A stretch of DNA of 64,000 bases from Candidatus Saccharibacteria bacterium CG2_30_41_52 (GCA_001873625.1 MNZN01000001.1:62001-126000); one strand, 5' to 3'. Positions 21,276 to 31,938 are shown, counted from the first letter of the stretch. Numbers and translations are program-made. The notes: generated from the letters alone by a model not told the origin.

Positions 21276-21872
21276 ATGAATAAGCCATCAAATTATCTAG
21301 TGCCAACTGTTATTGAAAAGACTTTTGATGGCGAGCGGGCTTTTGATATTTATTCCAGATTACTTAATGAACGTATTATCTTTTTGGGTGAGCAGGTGAA
21401 TGAACATACTGCGAATATCGTTGTTGCGCAGTTGTTGCATTTGGCGTATGCTGATCCCAAAAAAGACATAAAACTATATATCAACAGTCCTGGTGGCAGT
21501 ATCTATGATGGTTTAGCGATTTATGACACGATGCAATATATTGCGCCTGACGTGCAAACTATTGGTATTGGGTTGCAGGCAAGTATGGGAGCGTTTTTGT
21601 TGTCCAGCGGCGCTAAAGGTAAACGATTTGTTTTGCCTCACAGCAAGATTATGATTCACCAACCCAGCCACAGCACAAAAGGCAAGGTGACGGACATGGA
21701 AATTGATTTGAAAGAGACATTAGCCGTCAAGGAAATGTTAGCAGGAATGTTAGCAAAAAATACTGGTCAAAAATTGTCTAAAGTTAAATCAGACATCGAA
21801 CGCGATTATTGGATGACAGCCGAAGAGGCCAAAGCTTACGGTATAGTTGACGAAGTAATTGCTAAAGCGTAG
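21276..21872 (+). CDS. clpP: ATP-dependent Clp protease proteolytic subunit
   Basis: Serine protease that forms the 14-mer chamber with ClpX or ClpA. 198 residues from the leaderless ATG. The catalytic serine lies in [14 protein letters not shown], histidine in [12 protein letters not shown] and aspartate in the later [10 protein letters not shown] region. [16 protein letters not shown] forms the oligomer handle region. Length fits the family. Confidence 0.96.
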   Translation: MNKPSNYLVPTVIEKTFDGERAFDIYSRLLNERIIFLGEQVNEHTANIVVAQLLHLAYADPKKDIKLYINSPGGSIYDGLAIYDTMQYIAPDVQTIGIGLQASMGAFLLSSGAKGKRFVLPHSKIMIHQPSHSTKGKVTDMEIDLKETLAVKEMLAGMLAKNTGQKLSKVKSDIERDYWMTAEEAKAYGIVDEVIAKA

Positions 21873-21884
21873 CCATAAAAATTT

Positions 21885-22526
21885 ATGGATAAGCCAGAGT
21901 TTTACATAAATCATATCTACCCTTCGGTTGAAAACGCCAAAGAAGTTATTGATTTACGGTACCGCGATATGCGACGAGCAGATTTGTCTGCGGAAAAGGC
22001 AGCAAAATTAGCTGGTGTAGATGATAAAAGGAAATTGGAAGAGCAGCGCCAGTCATTAGAGGATTATCTTGCTAGATCTGCTAGATACTTGGGGTTGGTT
22101 GCTTTAAAAAGCGACAAGTTAATTGGTTTTAGTTATACCAGCGAATGGACTGCTGAAGACATGCTACCATATTGCAATACCATGGAAAGATTTGCGATGA
22201 AAGCAATGATAAAATGCATAGGAAATCGATTTATTGGTAACTCTGTTGGTTTGCATGAATTAGTTGTCGACAGTACGCAGGTAGTTGAATGCATAGAGGT
22301 TAGCGAAAAAATACTCGATAGTGCTATGATTCATGCTGATTCGAACCAGATTTTTGTTGCTACATATCAAAATAAAGTTTCTGAAAGTGCTTTGACTGAT
22401 AGGCAATTTCATTTATTTTCCAAAAATCCATTTTCATCGAAAGAAATTAAAGATTTGTATGTGCGCTCGTTGCCTGTCGCTGAGCATAATTTTTATCAGG
22501 AATATAGTTTTGAAAAAACATTTTAA
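21885..22526 (+). CDS. Unknown protein, weakly GNAT-like
   Basis: 213 residues. The N terminus has a helix with RYRDMRRADLSAEKAAK, then strands YLGLVALKSDKLIGFSYTSEW and VGLHELVVDS, arranged loosely as in GNAT acetyltransferases, but the acetyl-CoA-binding R/Q-x-x-G-x-G/A loop is not recognisable. The late KILDSAMIHADSNQIFVATYQNKVSESAL could be the last strands of such a fold. No membrane segment. It starts 12 bases after clpP and is probably in its transcript. Confidence 0.5.
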   Translation: MDKPEFYINHIYPSVENAKEVIDLRYRDMRRADLSAEKAAKLAGVDDKRKLEEQRQSLEDYLARSARYLGLVALKSDKLIGFSYTSEWTAEDMLPYCNTMERFAMKAMIKCIGNRFIGNSVGLHELVVDSTQVVECIEVSEKILDSAMIHADSNQIFVATYQNKVSESALTDRQFHLFSKNPFSSKEIKDLYVRSLPVAEHNFYQEYSFEKTF

Positions 22527-22532
22527 AAGTCC

Positions 22533-22741
22533 TTGACTATTGTGCCGATTTAATACACAATAGACGTAAGAAGTAGTGTAGCTGTGGTTATTTAGTGTCT
22601 TTTTGCATGAGTGGCATCGTACAGATTGCAACCACTGGTAAGGGAATCTTCGGCGCCAAGAGAACCCTTCGTTTTCGCTGTAAAGCGATTTGCGAATAAC
22701 TAAACTAATACAATTTAAACTCTGAAGGAGTAGCATAACTT
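22533..22741 (+). promoter_or_regulatory. rpoB promoter and structured leader
   Basis: TTGACT (about 22533) with a -10-like CACAAT after 17 bases, then a ~190-base leader with several short hairpins, among them TTTTCGCTGTAAAGCGA just before the gene. GGAG (GAAGGAG) lies about 14 bases before ATG. A leader of this size ahead of rpoBC could be a regulatory site, but I cannot assign one. Confidence 0.45.
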
Positions 22742-25700
22742 ATGGCAAAAGCTAAGCCTACCAGCGCGAAACGCGTCTTTTTTACAAAAGATGATACAGC
22801 GTTGGCTCTACCAAATTTAATTTCTCACCAAAAGGACAGCTGGCGTGATTTCGTCGAAACTGGTCTAAGTGAGATTTTTTCGGAATTAAACCCAATTGAC
22901 GACTATACGGGTCAAAAATTGTCATTACGTTTTAACGACTATCGTTTTCAAGAACCAAAAGTCACTGAAGCCGATGCTAAAGAGAACAATTTAACATTTG
23001 ACGCTCCACTACATGCCAATGTTGAATTAACAAACAAAGTAACAGGCGAAGTAAAAGAACAAGAAATCTATTTGGGTGATTACCCATGGATGACTGACCG
23101 TGGTACGTTTATCGTCAACGGTACAGAACGTGTTGTTGTTTCTCAGTTGATCCGTAGCGCCGGCGTATTCTTTACGGCTGATGCAGCTGCAACTCGAAAT
23201 TTTTACGGTGCTAAATTAATCCCAGGTCGTGGTGCATGGTTAGAAATTGAAACCGCATCAAACGGTGTTATCTATGTCAAAATCGATCGCCGTCGTAAAT
23301 TGCCGATTACGACATTGTTGCGTGCCCTTGGTCACAGCAAATCATCTGAAATCAAAAGTTTGTTTGAGGATATTGATACCGGTGAAGTCAAATACATTGA
23401 TGCCACTTTAGACAAAGATCCCGCGCGCGGTTCAAATGAAGCCTTAATTGAAGTTTACCGACGTCTACGTCCAGGTGACCTGGCAACAGTTGACAACGCT
23501 CGCAGTATGATTGAACGAATGTTCTTTGATTTCAAACGATTCGACTACAGCCGAGTAGGACGATACAAATTGAATCAACGACTTGGTTTGACAGTTCCAA
23601 ATACAACTGAAAACCGTGTATTTCAACTAAGCGACCTTATTGCTATTATACGTGAAGTTATTCGCTTAAATAATACTCAGGATAAACCTGACGATATCGA
23701 TTCACTATCGAACCGTCGCGTTAAATTGGTTGGTGAACTTGTGGCTCGTCAGTTCCGCGTTGGTATGTTGCGTATGCAACGTAACGCAATGGACCGCATG
23801 AGCATGACTGATATCGAAAACGTAACTCCTGGTCAGTTAATAAATGCTCGTCCAGTTGTTGCTGCTGTTCGTGAATTCTTTGCAAGTTCACAGCTGTCAC
23901 AGTTGATGGACGAAACAAACCCACTAGCAGAACTCTCCCACAAACGTCGCCTAAGTTCGATGGGGCCTGGTGGTTTATCACGCGAACGTGCTGGATTTGA
24001 TGTTCGTGATGCTCACCCTACTCACTACGGACGTTTGTGCGTAGTTGAGACTCCAGAAGGTGCAAACATTGGTTTGGTGCTAAACCTAGCATCATATGCC
24101 CGTGTTAATGAGTACGGATTTATCGAAACTCCTTATCTAAAAGTTGTTAAAGGCAAAGTAACCGACCAAGTTGTTTACCTAGATGCTGCCCAAGAAGTAA
24201 CGGAAGTTATTGCTGATGCCAGTGTTAAATTAAACGATGACGGATCATTCGTTGACAACCGCGTTAGTGCACGTAACGGAGTTTTACCAGAGCAAGTTGA
24301 CGCGACTGAAGTTACTTATGTCGATGCCGCTCACAAACAAATTTTAGGATCATCAGCCGCTTTGATTCCATTTATCGAGAAAAACCGTGTTGACCGTTCG
24401 TTAACTGGTTCTGCTATGCAGAAACAAGCTGTGCCACTGTTAATACCTTCATCTCCAGTTGTTGGAACGGGCATCGAAGGTGAAATTGCTAAAAACACTA
24501 GCCAGTTAATCACTGCAAGTGGTGATGGTGAAGTTGTACGTGCTGACGGTGATCAAATTCATGTTAAATACAAAGAAGGTGTCAAAGTTTATGAACTAGT
24601 TCACTTTGCTAAAAGTAACGATGACCGTTCTATTAACCAAAAAGTTTGCGTTGTTCGTGGACAAAAGGTTAAAAAAGGCGACATCCTAATCGAAGGTGCT
24701 TCAATTGCTGATGGTGAATTGGCACTTGGACGCGATCTTTTGGTGGCATTTATGCCATGGGGTGGCTATAACATGGATGATGCTATAGTTTTGTCTAGCC
24801 GCGTTGTTAGTGATGATGCCCTTACAAGTATTAACATCAAAGATTACACAATTGAAGTTCGTGAAACTAAACTTGGTAACGAAATTGTTACCCGTGATAT
24901 TCCAAACGTTAGCGAAGATTCACTACGTCATTTGGACGAAAGTGGAATTGTTCAAGTTGGTTCAGAGGTTAAATCAGGCGACGTATTAGTCGGTAAGATT
25001 ACACCAAAGGGCGAACAAGAACTTTCAAGCGAAGAACGACTATTGCGTGCTATCTTTGGTGAAAAAGCCAAAGACGTTCGCGATACATCACTACGCATGA
25101 ATAATGCTGGCGGTGGAAAAGTTGTCGGCGTCAAGATATTTAGTCGCGAAAATGGTAATGAACTTAAAGCCGGTGTATTAATGCAGATTCAAATCTTTGT
25201 TGCTCAACTACGCAAAATTAGCGTAGGTGACAAGTTGGCAGGACGCCACGGAAACAAAGGTGTTATTGCTAAAATCCTACCAATTGAGGATATGCCATTC
25301 ATGGAAGACGGAACACCTGTTGATGTGGTCTTGAACCCACTTGGCGTGCCTTCACGTATGAACATTGGTCAGTTGTTTGAAACTCATCTTGGTATGGCTG
25401 CGACGGCACTTGGCTACAAAGTTGCAACACCTCCATTTAATGGTGTTCCAAACGAAGTTATCAAAGACGAACTTGAAAAAGCCGGTTTTGCACGTGACGG
25501 TAAGTTCCAATTGTTCGATGGACGCGACGGAAATGCATTCGAAGAGCGCACAACCGTAGGTGTCATGCATATGATCAAGCTACACCACATGGTTAGCGAC
25601 AAGATCCACGCTCGTTCAACTGGCCCATACACAATGGTCACACAACAACCTTTGGGCGGTAAAGCTCAAAACGGTGGTCAGCGCTTCGGAGAAATGGAAG

Positions 25701-25993
25701 TCTGGGCACTTGAAGCTTATGGCGCAGCTGCTACATTGCAAGAAATGATTACGATCAAATCTGACGATGTTTACGGACGTGCAAAAGCTTACGAGTCTAT
25801 CATTAAAAACGAACCAATTGTTGGTCCAAAACTACCTGAATCATTTAACGTTTTGGTTAAAGAATTACAAGGTCTTGGACTACGTGTCGACCTGTTAGAC
25901 GAAACTGTTGATGCAATTGTTGATGCCGAACAAATCATTACAGGAAAAGTTGCGGACATTGAAGAAACAGAACAAATAAAGGAGGAGGCGTAA
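22742..25993 (+). CDS. rpoB: RNA polymerase subunit beta
   Basis: 1083 residues, shorter than the ~1180-1340 of well-studied bacteria because lineage-specific insertions are missing. Conserved blocks include the rifampicin-region RLSSMGPGGLSRERAGFDVRDAHPTHYGR (residues ~400-430), ETPEGANIGL, and GDKLAGRHGNKGV near residue 830. It forms the active-centre cleft with beta'. Stop is one base before the rpoC ATG. Confidence 0.98.
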   Translation: MAKAKPTSAKRVFFTKDDTALALPNLISHQKDSWRDFVETGLSEIFSELNPIDDYTGQKLSLRFNDYRFQEPKVTEADAKENNLTFDAPLHANVELTNKVTGEVKEQEIYLGDYPWMTDRGTFIVNGTERVVVSQLIRSAGVFFTADAAATRNFYGAKLIPGRGAWLEIETASNGVIYVKIDRRRKLPITTLLRALGHSKSSEIKSLFEDIDTGEVKYIDATLDKDPARGSNEALIEVYRRLRPGDLATVDNARSMIERMFFDFKRFDYSRVGRYKLNQRLGLTVPNTTENRVFQLSDLIAIIREVIRLNNTQDKPDDIDSLSNRRVKLVGELVARQFRVGMLRMQRNAMDRMSMTDIENVTPGQLINARPVVAAVREFFASSQLSQLMDETNPLAELSHKRRLSSMGPGGLSRERAGFDVRDAHPTHYGRLCVVETPEGANIGLVLNLASYARVNEYGFIETPYLKVVKGKVTDQVVYLDAAQEVTEVIADASVKLNDDGSFVDNRVSARNGVLPEQVDATEVTYVDAAHKQILGSSAALIPFIEKNRVDRSLTGSAMQKQAVPLLIPSSPVVGTGIEGEIAKNTSQLITASGDGEVVRADGDQIHVKYKEGVKVYELVHFAKSNDDRSINQKVCVVRGQKVKKGDILIEGASIADGELALGRDLLVAFMPWGGYNMDDAIVLSSRVVSDDALTSINIKDYTIEVRETKLGNEIVTRDIPNVSEDSLRHLDESGIVQVGSEVKSGDVLVGKITPKGEQELSSEERLLRAIFGEKAKDVRDTSLRMNNAGGGKVVGVKIFSRENGNELKAGVLMQIQIFVAQLRKISVGDKLAGRHGNKGVIAKILPIEDMPFMEDGTPVDVVLNPLGVPSRMNIGQLFETHLGMAATALGYKVATPPFNGVPNEVIKDELEKAGFARDGKFQLFDGRDGNAFEERTTVGVMHMIKLHHMVSDKIHARSTGPYTMVTQQPLGGKAQNGGQRFGEMEVWALEAYGAAATLQEMITIKSDDVYGRAKAYESIIKNEPIVGPKLPESFNVLVKELQGLGLRVDLLDETVDAIVDAEQIITGKVADIEETEQIKEEA

Positions 25994-25994
25994 T

Positions 25995-28900
25995 ATGCCA
26001 CGAGTAATTGCAAATAACGGGATTACCGACTTTAACGCAATCCGCCTGACCGTTGCTAGCCCAGAAGATATTCTAAAGTGGAGCAATGGTGAGGTTACTA
26101 AACCAGAAACAATCAACTATCGAACTCAGAAACCTGAGCGCGATGGTTTGTTCTGTGAACGTATCTTTGGACCAGTAAAAGATGTAAATCCACATGACAA
26201 TAAACTAAAAGGTGTTCGTTCACGCGAAGCTGCAGTCGACAAGAATGGTGAATTAATTACCAAATCTATCGTCCGCCGCGAACGCATGGCTCACATCGCC
26301 CTAGCTACTCCAGTTGCACACATCTGGTTTATGCGTGGTACGCCAAGCGCAATGAGCTTACTTTTGGGCATTACTGTCCGAAACCTAGAACGCATTGCTT
26401 ACTTTTCAACCTACGTTATTCTAAAATCAGATGACAAAAAACGTGAACAGTATTTAGCAGACCTAGAAGCTGAAACTGAAGCTGGAAAAGTCGCTATCAA
26501 AATTCGATTCGAACGCGAAGCTGGTGTTGAAAACGCCGATGTTAAAGCATTAGCAACAGCTCAATCTGCTGAACTTGCAGAACTAGACGAATCATACTTG
26601 GCTAAAAAATCTCAACTAGAGATGCTAGTTAAGGGTGCTTTGATTTCAGAAGTAGACTTTAGAAACCTACCAGAAGAATACGAAGAATTAGTCGAAGTCG
26701 GTATGGGTGGTGCGGCATTAAAGACATTGCTAGACGAAATCGATCTTGCAGCCTTGATTGCTAAACTTACTACTGAAGTATTAGAAGCAAAAGGTCAACG
26801 TGAGAAGAAACTTCTAAAGCGTCTAAAGATGCTAGAAGGTATGGCCGTTGCTGGTATTAAACCGAACAGTCTTGCGCTAACAATCCTACCAGTTATTCCA
26901 CCAGATTTACGTCCGATGGTTCAATTGACTGGTGGTCGTTTCGCCACATCAGACCTAAACGATCTTTATCGACGCGTCATTAACCGTAATAACCGTCTTA
27001 AAAAGCTTATCGGTCTAAATGCGCCTGAAGTTATTCGCCGCAACGAGATGCGTATGCTTCAAGAAGCAGTTGATGCGTTAATTGACAACAGTGCAGCCAA
27101 GGGAAACCGTGCAGTTAATGCAACCGGTGGACGTCGACGTCTAAAATCAATTAGCGACATGCTAAAGGGTAAACAAGGTCGTTTCCGTCAGAACCTTTTG
27201 GGCAAACGCGTTGACTATTCGGGACGTTCAGTAATTGTTGTTGGTCCAAAACTTCACATTCACGAATGTGGTTTGCCAAAACAAATGGCATTGGAGCTAT
27301 TTAAGCCTTTTATTATCAGCTGGTTAATCCGCAACGAACACGCTTACAATATTCGCTCAGCATCACGCTTGATTGAATCTGGTGACGCGTTAGTTTGGGA
27401 CGCATTAGACGCTGTTATCGAAGGTAAATACGTTCTTTTGAACCGTGCTCCATCACTTCACCGATTGTCTATTCAAGCTTTCCAACCTAAATTGGTTGAA
27501 GGCAAAGCTATTCAACTACATCCACTTGTAGCAAATGGCTTTAACGCTGACTACGATGGTGACCAGATGGCAGTTCATTTGCCTTTATCAGATAACGCGC
27601 AGCGTGAAGCTCGCGAATTGATGAGTGCAACAAACAACTTGCTAAAACCTGCTGATGGCGTTCCAGTATTGAACATTGGTCAGGACGTTGTTTTAGGTAA
27701 TTATTACCTAACATACGAAAAACCAAGTGCTCAGACTAAAGAAGTTAAAGCTTACAGTTCAGTTTATGAAGCTGAAATGGCATACGATGACAAGAAATTG
27801 CAATTGCAAAGCCCAATTCGTGTTTACACCAAGGGTGAAATTCGCAATACAACACTAGGTCGCGTATTCTTTAACGAGATTTTACCTGTTGATTTTCCAT
27901 ATGATAACTCAATTCAAGCTAAAAAACAGTTGAAAAAAGTTTTGGCTAAAATCTTTAATGATTACGGTCCAGAAACAACTGCTTATACTGCAGACCGCAT
28001 GAAAGGCTTGGCTTTCCGCTTTGCTACTATCGCGGCTGTATCAACTGGCCAAGAAGACTACATCCAATTTAGCGAAATAAGTGAATTCGTTGTCGAAGGT
28101 GACGCCAAGACTGCACTAATTGCTGAGCAATTTGACCAAGGTTTGATTACAGAGGAAGAGCGCTACAGCCTAACTATCGCCGCATGGCGAGCAGTTGACC
28201 GTAAGATTGCTGACTTTTTGCGAATAAAGATGCGCGATATGGACACAAGTATTTCTGTCATGGTTAACTCTGGTGCTCGTGGCGATATTTCAAACGTCAA
28301 ATGGGCATCAGCAATGATCGGTATCGTTGTGGATTCAAATAACCGCGAAATCGAGCTTCCAATTCGTTCGAACTACAAAGATGGTCTAAGTTCACTAGAG
28401 CAATTCGTGGCAACACGCGGTGCACGTAAGGGGCTTATCGATACAGCTTTAAAGACAGCCGATGCTGGTTACCTAACACGACGACTTGTCGACGTGTCAC
28501 AAGATGTGTTTACTGTAGAAGATTCAGAAGTTAGCGACGATGATGGCTTTGCAATTTTGCGAAGTGAATCAGAATTAACAATGATTAACTTTGGTAACCG
28601 TCTAGTTGGACGATATACTGCCGAAGCAATTCCTGGTATTGTTGAAAACGATACAATCATTACTCGCGATATTGCAAACGCAATCGAATCTGATGAAACA
28701 ATTGCAAGTGTCAAGATTCAATCTGTTCTAACTACCAAAAACCTACGTGGAATCCCACGCAAGAGTTACGGTATCGATATGTCAACAGGCCGAATCGTTG
28801 ACGCTGCACAACCTGTCGGTGTTATTGCCGCTCAATCTGTTGGTGAGCCTGGTACACAGTTGACATTGAAGACTTTCCACAAAGGTGGAGAGGCTGGTGG

Positions 28901-29840
28901 AGACATCACCCAAGGTCTACCTCGTGTTGAAGAGTTATTTGAAGCTCGTAGTCCAAAAGGTCAAGCATATATCACTGAAGTTACCGGTCTTGTCGATATG
29001 TGGGAAGATGGCAAAAAGTACATTGTTCAAGTTACACCAGAAGCTGGTCACGTTGAGCGAATTGCGCTTGATGGCCGCACAGTAGTCGTTAAATCTGGCA
29101 GCAACATCAAAGTTGGTGACGTATTGGCTACCGGTGAAAGTGAAACACGACCACTAACTGCACCATTTGATGGCGTACTAGAAATCGCTGAAGATACTTT
29201 GATCCTAGCTGCAAACGCATCTTCACCAGTTCGCTACGAAATCCCAGGCACAGCACAAGTTGTTGTTGCTGCTGGTGATGTTGTCGAAGCAGGTGACCGC
29301 CTAACATCTGGTTCATTGAATCTACATGATTTGATGCGTCTAAAGGGTACCGAAGCTACACAACGCTATATCATTAACGAAGTCTTGCGTATTTACGCAG
29401 CACAGGGTCAAGACGTTGCTGACAAGCACCTCGAGATCATCGTTCGTCAGATGTTTAGCCGCGTCCAAGTTGAAGACCCAGGTGATGGTATCTTTGTCAC
29501 AGGTGACATCGTATCTAAGGCACTTGTTGTTGAAGCTAACGCTGAACTAGCAGCCGCTGGTAAATCGTTAATCGGTTACACCCAGTTGCTACTTGGTATT
29601 ACTAAAGTCTCAATCTGGTCAGACAGCTTCCTATCGGCTGCATCGTTCCAAGACACAACTCGTGTTCTTATCAACGCTGCAATTAGCGGACGCATCGACC
29701 GACTACATGGTTTGAAAGAAAACGTCATCATTGGCCGCAAGATTCCAGTTGGAACCGGCGCCCTTGACTACGTCAATCCTTCTGAACCTGACAGCGATGT
29801 TGTCGAAGAAATCGCTGCAAATATCGAATTAGCCATTTAA
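25995..29840 (+). CDS. rpoC: RNA polymerase subunit beta'
   Basis: 1281 residues. The catalytic magnesium loop is NADYDGDQMAVHLPLS (Tyr for the usual Phe). The N-terminal zinc ribbon, normally CxCx~12CxxC, lacks all four cysteines (GLFCERIFGPVKDVNPHDNKLKGVRSREAAV). The second zinc site, usually ending CxKCYGRD, reads VLTTKNLRGIPRKSYGID, also without cysteines. Bridge/trigger regions (AAQSVGEPGTQLTLKTFHKGG) are intact. So it is an intact polymerase subunit that appears not to bind structural zinc. Confidence 0.98.
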   Translation: MPRVIANNGITDFNAIRLTVASPEDILKWSNGEVTKPETINYRTQKPERDGLFCERIFGPVKDVNPHDNKLKGVRSREAAVDKNGELITKSIVRRERMAHIALATPVAHIWFMRGTPSAMSLLLGITVRNLERIAYFSTYVILKSDDKKREQYLADLEAETEAGKVAIKIRFEREAGVENADVKALATAQSAELAELDESYLAKKSQLEMLVKGALISEVDFRNLPEEYEELVEVGMGGAALKTLLDEIDLAALIAKLTTEVLEAKGQREKKLLKRLKMLEGMAVAGIKPNSLALTILPVIPPDLRPMVQLTGGRFATSDLNDLYRRVINRNNRLKKLIGLNAPEVIRRNEMRMLQEAVDALIDNSAAKGNRAVNATGGRRRLKSISDMLKGKQGRFRQNLLGKRVDYSGRSVIVVGPKLHIHECGLPKQMALELFKPFIISWLIRNEHAYNIRSASRLIESGDALVWDALDAVIEGKYVLLNRAPSLHRLSIQAFQPKLVEGKAIQLHPLVANGFNADYDGDQMAVHLPLSDNAQREARELMSATNNLLKPADGVPVLNIGQDVVLGNYYLTYEKPSAQTKEVKAYSSVYEAEMAYDDKKLQLQSPIRVYTKGEIRNTTLGRVFFNEILPVDFPYDNSIQAKKQLKKVLAKIFNDYGPETTAYTADRMKGLAFRFATIAAVSTGQEDYIQFSEISEFVVEGDAKTALIAEQFDQGLITEEERYSLTIAAWRAVDRKIADFLRIKMRDMDTSISVMVNSGARGDISNVKWASAMIGIVVDSNNREIELPIRSNYKDGLSSLEQFVATRGARKGLIDTALKTADAGYLTRRLVDVSQDVFTVEDSEVSDDDGFAILRSESELTMINFGNRLVGRYTAEAIPGIVENDTIITRDIANAIESDETIASVKIQSVLTTKNLRGIPRKSYGIDMSTGRIVDAAQPVGVIAAQSVGEPGTQLTLKTFHKGGEAGGDITQGLPRVEELFEARSPKGQAYITEVTGLVDMWEDGKKYIVQVTPEAGHVERIALDGRTVVVKSGSNIKVGDVLATGESETRPLTAPFDGVLEIAEDTLILAANASSPVRYEIPGTAQVVVAAGDVVEAGDRLTSGSLNLHDLMRLKGTEATQRYIINEVLRIYAAQGQDVADKHLEIIVRQMFSRVQVEDPGDGIFVTGDIVSKALVVEANAELAAAGKSLIGYTQLLLGITKVSIWSDSFLSAASFQDTTRVLINAAISGRIDRLHGLKENVIIGRKIPVGTGALDYVNPSEPDSDVVEEIAANIELAI

Positions 29841-29869
29841 CTAGTAGATGGTAGGTAGCATATAGTAGG
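29840..29869. repeat. TAGTAGATGGTAGGTAG repeat, left arm
   Basis: TAGTAGATGGTAGGTAGCAT after rpoC; a partner in opposite orientation lies at 29933-29959 (CTACTATATACCGTCTACTA). The two flank the terminator. Confidence 0.6.
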
Positions 29870-29882
29870 TGTTAGAAAATAG

Positions 29883-29916
29883 AATAGGCTCCGGAAATAC
29901 CGGAGCTTATTTTATT
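29883..29916 (+). terminator. Intrinsic terminator after rpoC
   Basis: AATAGGCTCCGG-aaata-CCGGAGCTTATTTTATT. Confidence 0.85.
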
Positions 29917-29961
29917 ATTGAGTCTTAGCTCTACTATATACCGTCTACTACCTACCAAATG

Positions 29962-29990
29962 TTGCTTTTATACAACATTTTTGCTATAAT
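29962..29990 (+). promoter_or_regulatory. Promoter of rpsL-rpsG
   Basis: TTGCTT, 17-base spacer, perfect TATAAT (29985-29990). The 314-base gap between rpoC and rpsL holds the repeat pair, the terminator, this promoter and a ~155-base leader ending in TTAGGAG before the start. Confidence 0.75.
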
Positions 29991-30154
29991 CAACCACGAG
30001 TTTACTCTTATTGGGCTAACGAATTATTGAATGTGTACAGATTCGATAGTGCCGATAAGTATGACACAGAGAGAGCATGCTGAGCTTAATCTGTAAAAGT
30101 GGACGAATCTCGTCCTATAATAGTGTCAATAAATAATTACTTTTAGGAGTATTA

Positions 30155-30568
30155 ATGCCAACAATCAATCAATTAGTGCGCAAGCCACGCAAGATTGCGA
30201 TTAAAAAATCGAAATCTCCTGCGCTTGGCAAGATTCACAATGCACTCAAGACTCGTTATTTCGAGCAAAACAGCCCACTAAAACGCGGTGTTTGTATTCG
30301 CGTAACAACTAAAACACCTAAAAAACCAAACTCAGCTTTACGTAAAGTTGCACGTGTTCGTTTAACAAATCAACAAGAAGTTTGGGCATACATTGGCGGC
30401 GAAGGTCACAACCTACAAGAACACGCCGTTGTGCTAGTTCGTGGCGGTCGTGTGCCAGATCTTCCAGGTGTACGTTACCACCTTGTTCGCGGTGCATTAG
30501 ATCTTCAAGGTGTTGCAAAGCGCAAAAAAGGCCGTTCTAAGTACGGTGCTAAAAAGGAGACCAAGTAA
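30155..30568 (+). CDS. rpsL: Ribosomal protein S12
   Basis: 137 residues. Decoding-centre motifs [15 protein letters not shown] and [16 protein letters not shown] are intact (the lysine sites tied to streptomycin response and the aspartate that is methylthiolated in some bacteria). Preceded by AGGAG. The stop overlaps the rpsG start by one base (TAATG). Confidence 0.98.
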   Translation: MPTINQLVRKPRKIAIKKSKSPALGKIHNALKTRYFEQNSPLKRGVCIRVTTKTPKKPNSALRKVARVRLTNQQEVWAYIGGEGHNLQEHAVVLVRGGRVPDLPGVRYHLVRGALDLQGVAKRKKGRSKYGAKKETK

Positions 30569-31047
30569 TGCCTCGTAAAACAACAGCATCCCTACAACGT
30601 GAACTAAATCCAGATCGCAAGTACCAAAGCGTAATGGTTCAACGTTTGATTAACAAATCTATGCTAAATGGCAAAAAGCTAGTTGCAGAACGTGCTGTTT
30701 ACGGCGCAATCGAAACAGCTGCTAAAAAGCTAAAAAGCGAAGAACCAATGGAAGTATTTGAAAAAGCGTTGAAAAACATTTCACCAAATTTCGAGATCAA
30801 ATCTCGCCGTGTTGGTGGTGCAAACTATCAAATTCCATTTCCAGTCGCTGGTCACCGCCAAATGCACTATGCTTTTTCATGGCTAGTACAAGCTGCACGC
30901 TCACGCCATGGTATGTCATATTCAGATTGCCTAGCGCAAGAGATTGTTGACGCTTGTGGTGAAACTGGTGGTGCTTTCAAGAAAAAGGAAGATACACACC
31001 GAATGGCAGAAGCAAACCGTGCATTTGCTCATTTTGCCCGTTCATAA
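30568..31047 (+). CDS. rpsG: Ribosomal protein S7
   Basis: 159 residues; 16S 3' major-domain organiser. [21 protein letters not shown] and the central RRVGGANYQIPFPV are typical. The operon is not followed directly by fusA as in most bacteria: a membrane-protein gene lies between. Confidence 0.97.
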   Translation: MPRKTTASLQRELNPDRKYQSVMVQRLINKSMLNGKKLVAERAVYGAIETAAKKLKSEEPMEVFEKALKNISPNFEIKSRRVGGANYQIPFPVAGHRQMHYAFSWLVQAARSRHGMSYSDCLAQEIVDACGETGGAFKKKEDTHRMAEANRAFAHFARS

Positions 31048-31066
31048 TTAGCATTCAACTATATAT

Positions 31067-31891
31067 ATGAAACAAAATATCCGCGGATATGTGGGAACAT
31101 CAATCATCGTCGTTTGGAACACCTTCAAACGGTTGATGATTGGTGTTATTTTGTTAATTATAGGTTGGATTACGTACACTGTTGTTATTAACAATCTACT
31201 GCATGGTGAAACTAGACTGGATCAAATATTAGCGTTTTTAGCGCTTTGGTTTGTTGTTGCATATATATTCATACCTAGAATTCATCGAGTTTTGACTAAA
31301 CTATATATACCAGATTATTTTATTGGACGTATTCGTACGGCTGATGGTCTGCTAAGCGATCCAGTTAATTTGGCATTTATAGGTAGTGAAGAACATTTGC
31401 ATCATGCAATGAAACAGGCCGGATGGGTTTTAGCCGACGAACTAACGTTAACTAGTAGTTTCAAGATGGTAATGGCGACTTTACTGAGCCGAAGTTACGT
31501 ACACGCGCCGGTCAGTCCAGGATATTTATTTGGTAACGTCCAATCGTTTACATATCAACAAGGGGTAAATAATAAAACGTCGGCGCGTCATCATGTTCGT
31601 TTTTGGAAGACCCCAGACGGATGGTTAATGCCCGGTGGACATCGGGTTGATTGGGTTGCGGCTGGAACGTACGATCGAGCTGTTGGCTTTTCATACTTTA
31701 CATTACAAATAACTCACAAAATTGAATCTGATACCGATATCGAACGAGACTACATTGTCGATACGTTAGAATCAATAGTTAAATTAAAACGGGTAAATAT
31801 AATCAAAAACTATTTTAGTGCGTATCACCATCGAAGTGGCGGAGGCGATAATATTACGACAGACGGCGCTTTGCCTATTATTGAGCTATAA
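31067..31891 (+). CDS. Membrane protein with LssY-like C-terminal domain
   Basis: 274 residues: two N-terminal transmembrane helices (LMIGVILLIIGWITYTVVI; ILAFLALWFVVAYIFI), then a soluble domain with DPVNLAFIGSEEHLHHAMKQAGW, APVSPGYLFGNVQSFTYQQ, RHHVRFWKTPDG, GTYDRAVGFSYFTLQITHKI and DIERDYIVDTL. This matches the LssY C-terminal domain family found in PAP2-associated membrane proteins; its biochemical role is unknown. It follows rpsG by 19 bases and lies where fusA is usually found. Confidence 0.78.
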   Translation: MKQNIRGYVGTSIIVVWNTFKRLMIGVILLIIGWITYTVVINNLLHGETRLDQILAFLALWFVVAYIFIPRIHRVLTKLYIPDYFIGRIRTADGLLSDPVNLAFIGSEEHLHHAMKQAGWVLADELTLTSSFKMVMATLLSRSYVHAPVSPGYLFGNVQSFTYQQGVNNKTSARHHVRFWKTPDGWLMPGGHRVDWVAAGTYDRAVGFSYFTLQITHKIESDTDIERDYIVDTLESIVKLKRVNIIKNYFSAYHHRSGGGDNITTDGALPIIEL

Positions 31892-31932
31892 CAAAGCCTG
31901 CTCTGTATCTAGTAATAAGTATAAATATCTGA

Positions 31933-31938
31933 TAGAAT
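31933..31938 (+). promoter_or_regulatory. Probable -10 box of fusA
   Basis: TAGAAT about 60 bases before the fusA ATG, with no clear -35. AAAAGGA lies about 18 bases before the start codon. Confidence 0.4.
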
